NCBI GenBank assembly: GCA_030180075.1
Contig: JASNJN010000103.1
Coordinates: 1-33,541 of the forward strand
DNA from: Mikrocytos mackini
Lineage: Eukaryota > Endomyxa > Ascetosporea > Mikrocytida > Mikrocytiidae
Length of the DNA: 33,541 nt
Direction: 5' to 3'
This document shows positions 7,949 to 17,799 of the stretch, piece after piece (position 1 is the stretch's first letter; every line of letters starts with the position of its first letter). Made by a program: the position numbers and the translations under genes. Below the pieces are notes generated by a model. That model saw only the letters and a program-made list of their open reading frames with translations, was not told the DNA's origin and searched no databases.

Positions 7949-10900
7949 TTAGAAGAAAGGGCACCATCCAATGTACGAATTGGCCAAATTGTGTATACTG
8001 GTGGCCTGCTTTATCATTTCACGGGCCTGATCTTCATAGCTCATCTCCTTTCTATGAAAATCATTCCCATGTAATCTGTCTGATACTCTTTGGAACTTCA
8101 TCTCATTCTGCCACTGTTTATCAACCTCACTTGATGAATCCAAAGCCGAGTCTATTCTGAACACCTTTATCATCAGACTGAGATATTCCTTATTTTCTCT
8201 TAGAGATTGTAAAATATCTATTAAACTGTCTATGAACGGTCCCTCTATTCCTATATGCCCGAGCCCTTTCACGAGCATTTTAGTCAGTCTAAAAGGAACT
8301 ACTTCTGGATACATTTCTCTATTCGAAGCCTCATCGAAACAATCTCCAAAATCGATGTTTGTCACTGAAAAGGTATCTCTTTCGATCATAATATTTGAAG
8401 GATGCCTGTCTCCTAACCCCAACAGATACCCAACAACAGAGATGAATGCCAATGAGATCGTATAGTTGGTTTGTTTGAAGTTGAAATCAGTAATGGATAA
8501 TGAAGATTTCTCCATCGTAGTTTTGACATCGTCGCTGGGGAACCTTTCTAGTATGCATTGCAAAGTTTCCATTCTCTGCCTCAACCTCATGTCATGGAAC
8601 CCCACGCCGAACTCTTTCAAGTATGCTGATTCAGCTGATTCAGCTGATTCAGACCCCATTGTGCTTCTCCTGTTTTCTCTTATTAGCTCATGAAGAGTCA
8701 TGTGGTTTGGAAGCCATGAAACCAACCCGAACTCCTCTGAAAGTGGTGTTATCGAGTATGTGTAGATAAGCATATTTTCACTGGATTTCTCGAAAGCCAA
8801 GTTTTTACAAGTCGTTATAATCTCCATTATCCGCTGGTCTTGTCTTAAATCTTCCTTTCCTTTTAACAGAAATCGGTACTCTTTATCGTCCGTTCCTAAA
8901 ATGTATATTTTCCTGGGTCTTTGTTTGGAAGCAATCACATCCACCGAAGTCAATATTCTTTTTATTTTTATGTTGTCTTCAAGGTTCGTTCCTGGCATTA
9001 TTAAGTTGAACGAGCGTTTGCATAACTCGGGGTACTGGAATGCGAGTTCTATCTCATTGAGTCTCTGAACTGCCCCTTTATAAATAGAATATACTTTGAA
9101 TAGGTTGTTGAACATTTCAATCCGATAACATAGGTCGCCAGTCTGAATAAATTTTCGCGCACTGTCCTTGGCTTTGTCTATACTAGGCTTAGTCTTAACC
9201 ACTGTTTCAAAATCTACAAGACATAGTTTCTTTTCTTCTGTGTTTAGGAGTGCAACTGACCTCTGAAAAGCTTCTTTATATGCACCCTTCTTACAAAAGC
9301 CAAGGATATTAGAGAGCTCCAAATACCAGTACTCAAACCTGAAGATTACTATCTTCTCCAGACCTTCGTAGAACACGAATAAGTCTTCTACTATCCCACT
9401 ATGCTCTATGTTTAAGTATCGCAGCAAACTGTTTGCTGCCTCTGCATACTGCATGTTCACTTTAGTCTCTTTCTTGTATTTGGTCAGCAACAACAGATCA
9501 TAAACTAGGGATTGTGGATTCCATTTGAGCGTCTTCATCAAAATCTTCCTGATAAGCAAATAACAGGGGCTATCTACAAAAAACAAAGCTAGCAGGTAGG
9601 TCTTAGCAAGGTACATACAGCCGACCGAAGCCCTCATCACTATGTTGTCGACTTGATCCTTGTCCTGAACATGCTCGTAATGTAATGCAATCAAATCCAC
9701 AATTCTGTATGCCGTTAGCTTATGGTTGGCTTTAACATTCGAATACTCGATTAAATACCTGAATGTTTTGAGTATGAATTCTTCTTTGATATTATTTGGA
9801 TTAACATAATCCTGTTCATTGGCATCTTTGCTTTTGACACTTGGTATGTTCCATATGGGCTCTTTTTTGCTGATATACGTGATAAAGTTAGCTAAAAACA
9901 GCTTTATCTTATCTGACTTGTGGTTGGAGTTGATTACAAACATACAGTCTTGTTCTATTTTGTGTTTGAGGCTGTTTATGGTCTCGACGTCCGGGCACTT
10001 CTTTATACAGTTGAAGGAAACTTTTGCTCTATAGTACCTGGACAGAGTTAAATCGGATTCGTGTGTATCCTCATAGTATCCATGGAAATTTTCGACGAGG
10101 TAATTTAGAATGTTTAGACAAGACTTCGTATTGCCCGATTTATTCATAAGTCTTGCCACTTGTAACAGAAGCTTGGGTGTTGGGGATTTGCTGAATAAAG
10201 ACTCTGACCCTGCATGTATTTCCTTTTTTGTTACTCTTAGGTGATTTTCTACTCTTGTCATAGCCCTTGTGTACATGCGATTTCGCATTAGGGATCTTAT
10301 TGCGAGTGATTCAAGGTCGTGGATTAAATGGACATACCGTCGGTTATTAATGTTCTCTTTTGTCATTTCAACGGTCAGTTCAAGAGAAACGGAATGGCAT
10401 TCGGTTCGCCTAATCAGTTTATACAAACCCAATACGGCCTTTTCTTTTGACAGATCCGTGGTGGCATGGGCAATGTCGAAGCTGAGTCTGGCAAAATTTA
10501 CCATAATTATACTCGAAAGCTTCTTATGTGCTTGCACGAATTGTTTTGGAAAGGTTCCTTTAAGTATGTTGAGAATGTCTGCTTCCAAATAAACTAAAAC
10601 ATCCTCTGCTTTCTCCCTGTCACCTTCAACCATTGAAATATAGAACGAAACTATCTTAATACAGAACTTATTTTGCATTTTTGTTAATAGTGTCTTTAGC
10701 AAAGAAATATTTTTTAACATCAAGGCAGCTTGCACGTAGTAACTAAGTAGTTTCGAGAAGTTCTCGTTATAGTTGGAGTTATCAAAGTCCAGATACTCTA
10801 TGTCCAGTATCTTTTGCCATTCCCCGTTCCTTGCGTGCGTCTTAATGTTCTGTAGGTTGATCAATCCTGGGTATTTATGTTCGGCGGACACACATCTGGA

Positions 10901-13900
10901 TTCTTTTATCAGCTTGTTCTTGAACCCGTTGGACTTTGATAGTTTTATAAGAGATAATTGTACCGTCTCTCGTTCGGGGAATAATCCGTATAGAATTTGG
11001 TAATACTGGTAAGCCTCGTCTATATACCCCCTCTGTATACATGAGTTCGCAACTTGTTCAAGGTTTAACATGGTGTAGTATTCGTTCTTCAACAATATAA
11101 ATGGGACTTCTATAAGAATATCATATATCTTCTTGATTATGCTTTTCGAAGTTAGACATTTAGAAATGTAGTTGAAGAGACCCAGTCGGAACAGTGTGGG
11201 TAGTGAGGGCCAAGAGATTTCTAGTGCAGTGAGGAACATCTCAATGGCACTTTCTGGGTAGGCATCAAGCAGGGCCTGGCATTCTTTTAGGTAGAATGAG
11301 CTGCTTAAATTCAACAATTTAGAAGCAAGATAATATATCCAAAGGTTCCAATCCTCGGAAGTCATGCAGTTTCCTACATTCAGACTTTTGAACGTCTTCT
11401 GAGTCATTATTTTATCGTTGATATCGTTAATTTTGTTGTTGTCATTATCTGTGGACCTGGACTGAAGAGTTAGGGACTCTTCTGCTATTATGTCTGGTCT
11501 GAGGATAGGTTTATTAAATAACCGTGATAATGTGAGTTTTCTTGGCCGTGGTTTAATCAATGAGTGGGCATTCATACACGAGGCCTTGTTGGATTGGTTT
11601 ATCGTTACACTTTGCTTTGAGAATGATGTTCTGTCTACAAGCTGGTTGCTTAAACAATCATCTGGAGATATGCCAATGTTTTTCGTGAGACAGTCAAGTA
11701 GTTCTTGTGTATTCTTTCGGATCGTCTTATTACTGAAGTATTCCGAGTTCTTTATTTGGTTAATAAGTTTTGTGATCTGATAATCGGCCTCATTGCTACT
11801 ATTATATAAAGTTATGAAAAATGACATGTACGTTTCGAGTATGTCGTTTATATCAACAGCGTGTGTCTTCTGCTCTTCTGCGAATTCTTCTATATTTCCT
11901 ACTATATTCATGAATTTATTTAGACATGCTAAGTATAGTTTGTTAAAGAAAGGCAAATATTCCGTGTCACTGTATTTGAGGATTATTTGTTCTATTATCT
12001 TGTTGATGTTCATTACGAATTCCGACTTTTCTATAAACATAAGGAATAACTCTTGTAAGTAGCTTATTGTTTCGATCGAGATACTTTCACTTTCCTTGGT
12101 GAAGTAGAAAATTGTGTCAAGAGACTTTGACATGAAACTGTCCGAGCATGTTTGCGTGCTGTTTTTAACGATTTGAAGTATTTTCTCAAGGAAAGTCAGA
12201 AACACAGATTCTTTTAACTTGTGGCTTGTTCCTTTGGAAAGCATAATTAGGATTTTGTTAACTATGTCCTCATTAATCACGGTGTTTGTGGTATTAGGCG
12301 AAAGTGTGTTTATAAGCATGTGTAATACATTCACGAAAATAAAGTGGGTGTCTCTGTAGCTAAACGTTGTATGCTCTTGTTGTTTTGATTCATTCAATTT
12401 CTCTTTCACATAAGTTAACTTTTGCTGTTTGATCTTCTTATAAGTACGCTGGCTAATCTCATCTATTTTAAGTTTTCGAATAACGTTGTGAGTTGTGATG
12501 GGTTTTAACAGCACCATTTGCTTGTATGACTTAATAGAAAGGCACCCGATGTTCCGAAGAACCTTAACGTAGATATTCAAGACCCTGTTGTCCGTTGTTT
12601 TAGTGAAACAATTTACATAGACAATGAAGAAAATAGGGTATGAATTCTTCAAGATAAGATCTTTGTAGTAGTATTTGGAGTAAGATAATAATGCCTTTGC
12701 AGTTCCAATGTGAAAGCCCAAACTCACATTTTCAAACTGCACACGAAGTATTGATTTTATTATCGCTATTTTGATAGGCTCTCTCAACAATGCCCTTTCG
12801 TTCTTGCTGCTCATACTGTTCAAGATCATCTTTACCAAGCTCAAAGTCCACTCGTCACATTCGAACATATTTATGTCTTTTATGAATTCCCGGATTATAT
12901 CGAGTCTTTGGTAAGACGTAAATTCATACTTGCAATGAAAAAGAACCTTCAACAAATTCCATCTGTCGTGGAGACTGCTGTATTTTTTTAGCTGCGTCCT
13001 CGCGAGAATTTCCCAGTTTAGAATTCCGCTTGGGCCTTTTGTCTTTTTTATAATTTTAAAGGCGTACTTCTTAAGTTTGTAATTTGTTGAAGCAGAGCAG
13101 TTGATTAAGAAGTTTATTGTGGTAGTATCAAGGCAATGTGTTTTGTTTATTTGGGATATACTTCTGAGCACTATCTCTTTTTTGCTTTCTGGCTCGTAAT
13201 ACAAGATAGAAAAAAGTCTTTCATGAATTTGTGTGAGCTTCATTTCCGATTTTATAGCAAACATGTTTTTGAGCGTTAGATGAAGAAACATGTCTTTGAT
13301 TTCGTCACTAAAGTCTTCATATTTGTTGAGAAGGGCGAAACATACATGGTAGGCTAGCTCTGAGTTTTTGAAATAGAATTCGGAATAGTTTTTTAGTATG
13401 TGCAATAGATTGGAATTTTTTGTGAGTGACACGTTCAAAACATCCAGTACTAAACATTCTAGCTTCACTCGGTTGTCAATTAAGTTTTCCAACGCCCTTA
13501 GACAAATATTTGGATAGTTGAATATTTCAATATAGAAGTAGGAAATGAGTGCTGTTAGAAACTCCTTGTCTAGTTTATCCTTTATTTGTTTCTTGGAGCA
13601 AAATTCAGCCATGAACAAAGCTTTGACTTCCATGTGTGAGAGGTTTCCACCACCGATAAGGACATCTGTGTCGAAATGTCGAATCAGTTTGATACATTGG
13701 TCAGTTCCACGCTCGTAATTTAACCCTATAAACTGTCTGGCCACCTCAAATGCGTGTTTAGATCCATTTTTTGACGCTATTTCTTTTTTAAAATGCTCAA
13801 AGAATATGTCATAGAGATAGACGTTGGATCCCTGTGGATAAAAGTAAAACAAAAATGGCATAAGATCAAACACCGTCTTTCGAAAGTTGCTTGGCCCCAA

Positions 13901-14902
13901 ACTTTTGGGTGAAAGACTTTTGATTACTCGCTTAGCATCGATGTTGATTCCATGTTTGATGTATTTTCCGAAAACCTTTATCAATTCTGCGCCTCCAAGT
14001 ATCGCGTTTTCGTCGTTGCTTTCCATAAAGATGTAAGCCTTATTTTGAAGTAGTTTTATTCTCGGTATGTCTGCAAAATTAGATCTTGTTTTAAGATGTG
14101 CTAATTGCTTCTTTAGAACATTGCCTGACATTTCTCGTAATTCAGCATTTTTTGAAGATATACTCAAGAATATAAAGTTGTTGAATTCTTTGGCATAGAA
14201 ATTTATCGCGGCCGGGCAGAAATCTAACACGATTTCAAGTAAAGTCATGGATGCCTTAGTTCGGTTTTGCTGCTCTTCAAACTTGATAAAGCACCCATAA
14301 ATCGACAGTATGCTGTTGGAAACTATAGTTGTTGCTCGAGGCTCCTTGGTCATTATGTTTCTCATCATTTTGGCTATCTCTTGATATAAGATTATATAAT
14401 AATTGCTTTTGGGGTTTGTGTGTTCACACTTTATAAACTGTGAAATGTAATTTGCCGTTTGAGTTGTAAATGAGTTCGTCAGTTTATATGAAAGGTCAAA
14501 AAATAAATTGAGCAATTGCATCGCTTTAATAGTCTTCTTATTTGCTACTTCGAACTTTGAAAGAAAAGCGAAAAGAAACTCTGGGATATATAAAAGGCCT
14601 GCCTTATCGAAAACAGTGCTGTCTTCCGTTGCATAAAACTCGCGGATATGATCGAACAATTTGTAACTTCCGTCGGTGTTTATAGGGTCGGTATGGATGA
14701 AAGTCTTTAATATTGAGGAGTGTGTGTAGTCTATGCTTCTTGAAAGGTTATCTCTCATTTTCTTCCTTTCTGTGACAGTGATCGTGTAGATAGACAGAAT
14801 TTCATTAACTTCGTTTAAAGTCTCTACTAGTTTCTCTGCATAGCCTCTCTTTGTTTTTACGTATTGTAACTCCGTCCTTTTGATAAAATTTGTCGAGAAC
14901 AT
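7949..14902 (-). CDS. TOR: TOR (target of rapamycin) kinase
   Basis: A 2317-aa PI3K-related Ser/Thr protein kinase, the catalytic core of TOR complexes that couple nutrients to growth. The N-terminal ~1200 residues are alpha-solenoid (HEAT-like), followed by a FAT helical region, an FRB four-helix domain (about 1853-1945), a kinase domain (about 1985-2290; FLLKGKEDLRQDQR, GLGDRHPSN at 2162-2170 and IDFGDCF with DFG at 2184-2186) and a FATC tail ending YIGWCPFF. The tail IKQATS...YIGWCPF is diagnostic of TOR rather than ATR, ATM or SMG1. PFRLTKML and SKQRPRK are further TOR signatures. The protein is slightly shorter than human mTOR (2549) and yeast Tor1 (2470). In FRB, the residue aligned with mTOR Trp2101 is Phe1931 and the Ser2035 position appears to be Leu. 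A Ser-Ala-Glu repeat lies in the LST8-binding segment. The frame is continuous over 7 kb with no introns. Its 3' end faces the secreted-protein gene. Confidence 0.97.
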   Translation of the reverse strand: MFSTNFIKRTELQYVKTKRGYAEKLVETLNEVNEILSIYTITVTERKKMRDNLSRSIDYTHSSILKTFIHTDPINTDGSYKLFDHIREFYATEDSTVFDKAGLLYIPEFLFAFLSKFEVANKKTIKAMQLLNLFFDLSYKLTNSFTTQTANYISQFIKCEHTNPKSNYYIILYQEIAKMMRNIMTKEPRATTIVSNSILSIYGCFIKFEEQQNRTKASMTLLEIVLDFCPAAINFYAKEFNNFIFLSISSKNAELREMSGNVLKKQLAHLKTRSNFADIPRIKLLQNKAYIFMESNDENAILGGAELIKVFGKYIKHGINIDAKRVIKSLSPKSLGPSNFRKTVFDLMPFLFYFYPQGSNVYLYDIFFEHFKKEIASKNGSKHAFEVARQFIGLNYERGTDQCIKLIRHFDTDVLIGGGNLSHMEVKALFMAEFCSKKQIKDKLDKEFLTALISYFYIEIFNYPNICLRALENLIDNRVKLECLVLDVLNVSLTKNSNLLHILKNYSEFYFKNSELAYHVCFALLNKYEDFSDEIKDMFLHLTLKNMFAIKSEMKLTQIHERLFSILYYEPESKKEIVLRSISQINKTHCLDTTTINFLINCSASTNYKLKKYAFKIIKKTKGPSGILNWEILARTQLKKYSSLHDRWNLLKVLFHCKYEFTSYQRLDIIREFIKDINMFECDEWTLSLVKMILNSMSSKNERALLREPIKIAIIKSILRVQFENVSLGFHIGTAKALLSYSKYYYKDLILKNSYPIFFIVYVNCFTKTTDNRVLNIYVKVLRNIGCLSIKSYKQMVLLKPITTHNVIRKLKIDEISQRTYKKIKQQKLTYVKEKLNESKQQEHTTFSYRDTHFIFVNVLHMLINTLSPNTTNTVINEDIVNKILIMLSKGTSHKLKESVFLTFLEKILQIVKNSTQTCSDSFMSKSLDTIFYFTKESESISIETISYLQELFLMFIEKSEFVMNINKIIEQIILKYSDTEYLPFFNKLYLACLNKFMNIVGNIEEFAEEQKTHAVDINDILETYMSFFITLYNSSNEADYQITKLINQIKNSEYFSNKTIRKNTQELLDCLTKNIGISPDDCLSNQLVDRTSFSKQSVTINQSNKASCMNAHSLIKPRPRKLTLSRLFNKPILRPDIIAEESLTLQSRSTDNDNNKINDINDKIMTQKTFKSLNVGNCMTSEDWNLWIYYLASKLLNLSSSFYLKECQALLDAYPESAIEMFLTALEISWPSLPTLFRLGLFNYISKCLTSKSIIKKIYDILIEVPFILLKNEYYTMLNLEQVANSCIQRGYIDEAYQYYQILYGLFPERETVQLSLIKLSKSNGFKNKLIKESRCVSAEHKYPGLINLQNIKTHARNGEWQKILDIEYLDFDNSNYNENFSKLLSYYVQAALMLKNISLLKTLLTKMQNKFCIKIVSFYISMVEGDREKAEDVLVYLEADILNILKGTFPKQFVQAHKKLSSIIMVNFARLSFDIAHATTDLSKEKAVLGLYKLIRRTECHSVSLELTVEMTKENINNRRYVHLIHDLESLAIRSLMRNRMYTRAMTRVENHLRVTKKEIHAGSESLFSKSPTPKLLLQVARLMNKSGNTKSCLNILNYLVENFHGYYEDTHESDLTLSRYYRAKVSFNCIKKCPDVETINSLKHKIEQDCMFVINSNHKSDKIKLFLANFITYISKKEPIWNIPSVKSKDANEQDYVNPNNIKEEFILKTFRYLIEYSNVKANHKLTAYRIVDLIALHYEHVQDKDQVDNIVMRASVGCMYLAKTYLLALFFVDSPCYLLIRKILMKTLKWNPQSLVYDLLLLTKYKKETKVNMQYAEAANSLLRYLNIEHSGIVEDLFVFYEGLEKIVIFRFEYWYLELSNILGFCKKGAYKEAFQRSVALLNTEEKKLCLVDFETVVKTKPSIDKAKDSARKFIQTGDLCYRIEMFNNLFKVYSIYKGAVQRLNEIELAFQYPELCKRSFNLIMPGTNLEDNIKIKRILTSVDVIASKQRPRKIYILGTDDKEYRFLLKGKEDLRQDQRIMEIITTCKNLAFEKSSENMLIYTYSITPLSEEFGLVSWLPNHMTLHELIRENRRSTMGSESAESAESAYLKEFGVGFHDMRLRQRMETLQCILERFPSDDVKTTMEKSSLSITDFNFKQTNYTISLAFISVVGYLLGLGDRHPSNIMIERDTFSVTNIDFGDCFDEASNREMYPEVVPFRLTKMLVKGLGHIGIEGPFIDSLIDILQSLRENKEYLSLMIKVFRIDSALDSSSEVDKQWQNEMKFQRVSDRLHGNDFHRKEMSYEDQAREMIKQATSIHNLANSYIGWCPFF
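8625..8651 (-). repeat. 9-bp microsatellite (x3) inside TOR
   Basis: GCTGATTCA is repeated three times perfectly and encodes Ser-Ala-Glu units (about residues 2084-2092) on the minus strand. The repeat keeps the frame. It falls in the part of the kinase N-lobe/C-lobe insert that corresponds to the LST8-binding element of mTOR, so copy number could vary between strains without breaking the gene. Confidence 0.85.
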
Positions 14903-14905
14903 TTT

Positions 14906-14917
14906 GAAATTTTAAAA
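14906..14917 (-). promoter_or_regulatory. start-proximal TTTTAAAATTTC before TOR
   Basis: Read on the minus strand, TTTTAAAATTTC ends 3 bases before the TOR ATG. It matches the string before myosin (TTTTAAATTC) and resembles the one before the PX gene (TTTTAAAAATCC). It may be an initiator or leader element; no experiment supports this. Confidence 0.3.
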
Positions 14918-15042
14918 ATAAAAAACAAACTGAGACCAATACACACAACAAGAAACTAAGGCATTCATAAACGAAACTAGAAAGATATTATTGAGTATGT
15001 AATTATTGATGTGATTGGAATAAGACCACATGATCAACTTAT

Positions 15043-15612
15043 TTAAAGGAAGTCATCTTCATTGAACTCACCCAAATCATCGTTGAATTCTTCGTCTCCC
15101 CATTCTCCTTTCTTTTCTTTGGCTAAAGTAGCACATCCCAATGCTATGGTAAATTCCACCACACTAATAACGAATCCTACGAACAAAAGAATTGAACTCC
15201 AAATCAACCACTCCCAACATAGATTATTCGTAGCTTTCGCTCCGTGTGTGAAACTATCAGTGCTTAAGTGTTCAAATTCCGAACTTTGACTAAAGGTAAA
15301 CACATTCTGACAGGCTCCTTTTGAAACATTGAATGCGGCCTGAGTCGCTGATACAGCTAGAGAAAGCACTAACAAAGCTCCTATTGCTCCATGTATCGGC
15401 GCGAGTATAGTTCTACAGATAGAGTCTTTCTTTAAAGCAACAAACGTAACCGTTGCGCCTAATCCTATAAAAATAACCATGACAATTAAATTTACAGTTA
15501 ACCTTGTAAATATCAACCCAAGTCTTGGGTTATAAAATACACCACTAACATAGAACCCAAATAGAAACACAAGTTCCAAGAACGCGGATACAAATATTTT
15601 CTTCTGTGTCAT
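15043..15612 (-). CDS. four-pass membrane protein with acidic tail (MARVEL/tetraspan-like)
   Basis: 189 aa from the ATG at 15610-15612. An upstream in-frame ATG would add 21 residues, but the shorter form starts just before the first membrane helix. Four hydrophobic helices are clear: about 5-27, 34-60, 68-98 and 134-160. The second inter-helix loop (TM3-TM4) holds two Cys (GACQN and NNLCW), which could form a disulfide outside the cytosol. The cytosolic C-terminus is strongly acidic with two related FN-[DE]-D units and ends in EDDFL. This topology is that of MARVEL/synaptophysin-type or other four-TM vesicle or plasma-membrane proteins. No diagnostic family motif is seen, so the name is only a fold guess. 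It lies between TOR and the PX protein, on the same strand as both. Confidence 0.7.
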   Translation of the reverse strand: MTQKKIFVSAFLELVFLFGFYVSGVFYNPRLGLIFTRLTVNLIVMVIFIGLGATVTFVALKKDSICRTILAPIHGAIGALLVLSLAVSATQAAFNVSKGACQNVFTFSQSSEFEHLSTDSFTHGAKATNNLCWEWLIWSSILLFVGFVISVVEFTIALGCATLAKEKKGEWGDEEFNDDLGEFNEDDFL

Positions 15613-15827
15613 AATTATTCTTAATTTTGCACTTCCATATTTTACAAATAAAAAGAAGTGTGAATTTAAACACATTCGGAATAAAACATCGCCAAATTAT
15701 ACCAGGTAGGTTATTTGATTTTACAATAAATTAGTTCGGAACTTAAGTGGTATTTTTGAAACACAGAATCTCAATTTAATATTTGGAATTTATTGACATC
15801 CTATCAATATTAATATATGATACTTAC

Positions 15828-16643
15828 TCACAAACCAAGGAACTCTTTGAACAACACCATCCTTCTTACTGGTTTGATATAGACTAGCTGCTTAAAATAG
15901 TGATCTAATAACAGGCGTCTTTTTTCTACAAACTCTTTTGAGTACCTACTCTCCCAAAAGCTTGTATACTTTGGAGGCATTTTGGGTAATTTTAAGAAGT
16001 GTTCTGGGTTTTCTTTTTTAATCACCCCTTCTAGTTTTGCTTTGAACACTTCTATCTCGCTATATCTCTTTTCTATTCTCCAGGTGTTATATGTTTCGGG
16101 TAAGAATGCATTTTTTACTTCCAGTATATAATATACTACATTGTTTTTAATATTTGCGCCAGATACTGTTATGGATGTGACGTCGTCGTGCAAGTCGGCG
16201 TTCTCGAAGTTATCAAAGAACGAGTTTCGTTTATTGAGCTTGTTCTCTAATATAACCGACATAAAGAATGAAGTTTTTGAATTTACGCCGTCCATGGGAT
16301 CTAGGAATCTGATAAAAGCTTCGTAAAACCGAAGTTGGTCGTGATTGGCTAGGAATTGAAGGTAGTTTTGAAATAGAAGCCTTCTTTCCATTAAGACGTT
16401 CTCGTCAAAGTTAGAAGATGACTTGGAAGGGAATGGAGGTAGTTGAATTGAGTTGGTCAATGGTGATGAAGATATCATGGCCTTTAGTTGAGTATGAAAT
16501 GATAAAAAATCGGAATATCGAGTGTAGACTGTGTATGACCTTTCTTCTTCAGGTAGTACATATATCTCGTAAATACAGACGTCTCTAAACACATGTATAT
16601 AAGGAATACTCACCGACTTAATGTTGGTGCTCGTACTTATCAT
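15828..16643 (-). CDS. tandem PX-domain protein (sorting-nexin-like)
   Basis: 271 aa composed almost entirely of two PX domains. The first (about 10-120) has the phosphoinositide-binding Arg in R42-Y-S-D-F, a PPFPSK loop (69-74) and ERRLLFQNYLQFL. The second (about 155-271) repeats the plan with KRYSEIEVF, LPKMPPK and EKRRLLLDHYFKQL. PX domains bind PI3P and related lipids on endosomes, so the likely role is endosomal sorting or membrane recruitment. There is no BAR, SH3 or other partner domain, unlike most sorting nexins. Two PX domains in one small protein is unusual. The start follows TTTTAAAAATCC directly, and the stop is TGA at 15828-15830. The frame is intact. Confidence 0.88.
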   Translation of the reverse strand: MISTSTNIKSVSIPYIHVFRDVCIYEIYVLPEEERSYTVYTRYSDFLSFHTQLKAMISSSPLTNSIQLPPFPSKSSSNFDENVLMERRLLFQNYLQFLANHDQLRFYEAFIRFLDPMDGVNSKTSFFMSVILENKLNKRNSFFDNFENADLHDDVTSITVSGANIKNNVVYYILEVKNAFLPETYNTWRIEKRYSEIEVFKAKLEGVIKKENPEHFLKLPKMPPKYTSFWESRYSKEFVEKRRLLLDHYFKQLVYIKPVRRMVLFKEFLGL

Positions 16644-16912
16644 TTGGATTTTTAAAATTTAATTTTTATAAAATGCAATTTCTGATATTCAGAGTAATAC
16701 AGAACAAATTGAGTAACAAATAGTGGTTAATTCATCCAAATGGTTGTGTCATGGGAAATGCAATTAATAAGTTCTCAACGCCTCGCGTTTTGTGCACTTG
16801 TGTTTATATGGTGTTTTTTAATGTTTATCAGAAGTAAAGTAAATAATTAATTACATTTTTTTGTGTTTCCTACTGCATCCTGAACACCCACTCCTATCAG
16901 ATCTTCCATTGT

Positions 16913-16921
16913 ATAATTTTT
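16913..16921. other. MULE target-site duplication, left copy
   Basis: ATAATTTTT directly abuts the GGATTG terminus. The partner at 20425-20433 is ATAATTTTG. Nine bases is the usual Mutator duplication length. Confidence 0.75.
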
Positions 16922-17799
16922 GGATTGTTCTATTTTCACGAAAACTAAAATTTGGACGTATGTATACCTTTTTTTCTAATCCTTTGTGCTTGTGTTGATC
17001 TTATTGTTTTATGAAACTGTTCAATCAGCGGGTTTATTGACGTTTGTGGTGTGAAATAAAGATTGGAGCAATAAATTTTAACACATTAGTTTAAAGTTAA
17101 TATTAATTACCAGGCGTGTAGGTATGCTTGTTCATAAGTTATGGGTCGAAGATTTTGTATTTTTGTTGTGTTGTCAAGGTGTTTTATCAAAATAAAGTTT
17201 ATAAAATTTTAACTTTCAAAACAATGAAGATACCTCTTACAACAAACACACTGCCTTTGGAAAAGGTTACACCACTTAAAGACGCCAAGAAGCTTACCAG
17301 AGAAAACATCTACGCCATAGAAGACATAAAACCCCTCAAAGAAGGTATACGACATGCTCTTGGCTAGACAGATTCTGTTGGTAGTGTATTTGACTCAAAA
17401 GACGGACCTACTGTGAAAGATACCCTTCTCGTGGAAACTGATCTACTTCAAACAACCTTTACCAATCACAATAAAGCTCTTCTATGGGTTGGACAAATAT
17501 TCAAAAGTTACAAGGACTGGGACATCTATCACACGTATTTACAAAACAAAGCCAACCTGAAGTTAAGCAAACAGTGGTCAACTCCTTTATCGCCTTCTCA
17601 TTTGAAAACTATAAACACTGCGGGTTATATTAAAAAGTTAGTAGATAATTTTAAATTTCATAGCGTAAAGTTCATATGTGATTGTGGAGGCGAGACAAAA
17701 AGCACAGCAAGAATTAAATTAACTACAACAAAGAAAGTGGCATGCGGGATGTTTGTACAGCTTAACTATTAAAAAGAAGTTAGTTGTATCTAAATTAAA
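16922..17799 (+). repeat. left 878-bp terminal inverted repeat of MULE
   Basis: It matches the reverse complement of 19547-20424 almost throughout, with scattered substitutions and one-base indels. It contains the presumed promoter, the ATG at 17224 and about 190 codons of the transposase. Similarity stops abruptly after CTAAATTAAA at 17799. This arm carries a TAG at 17365-17367 and a one-base frame change near 17769 that the right arm lacks. Confidence 0.9.

Noticed and set aside
8232-12062. Plus-strand frames within the TOR gene
   Set aside because: Antisense shadows of TOR with no recognisable domains.
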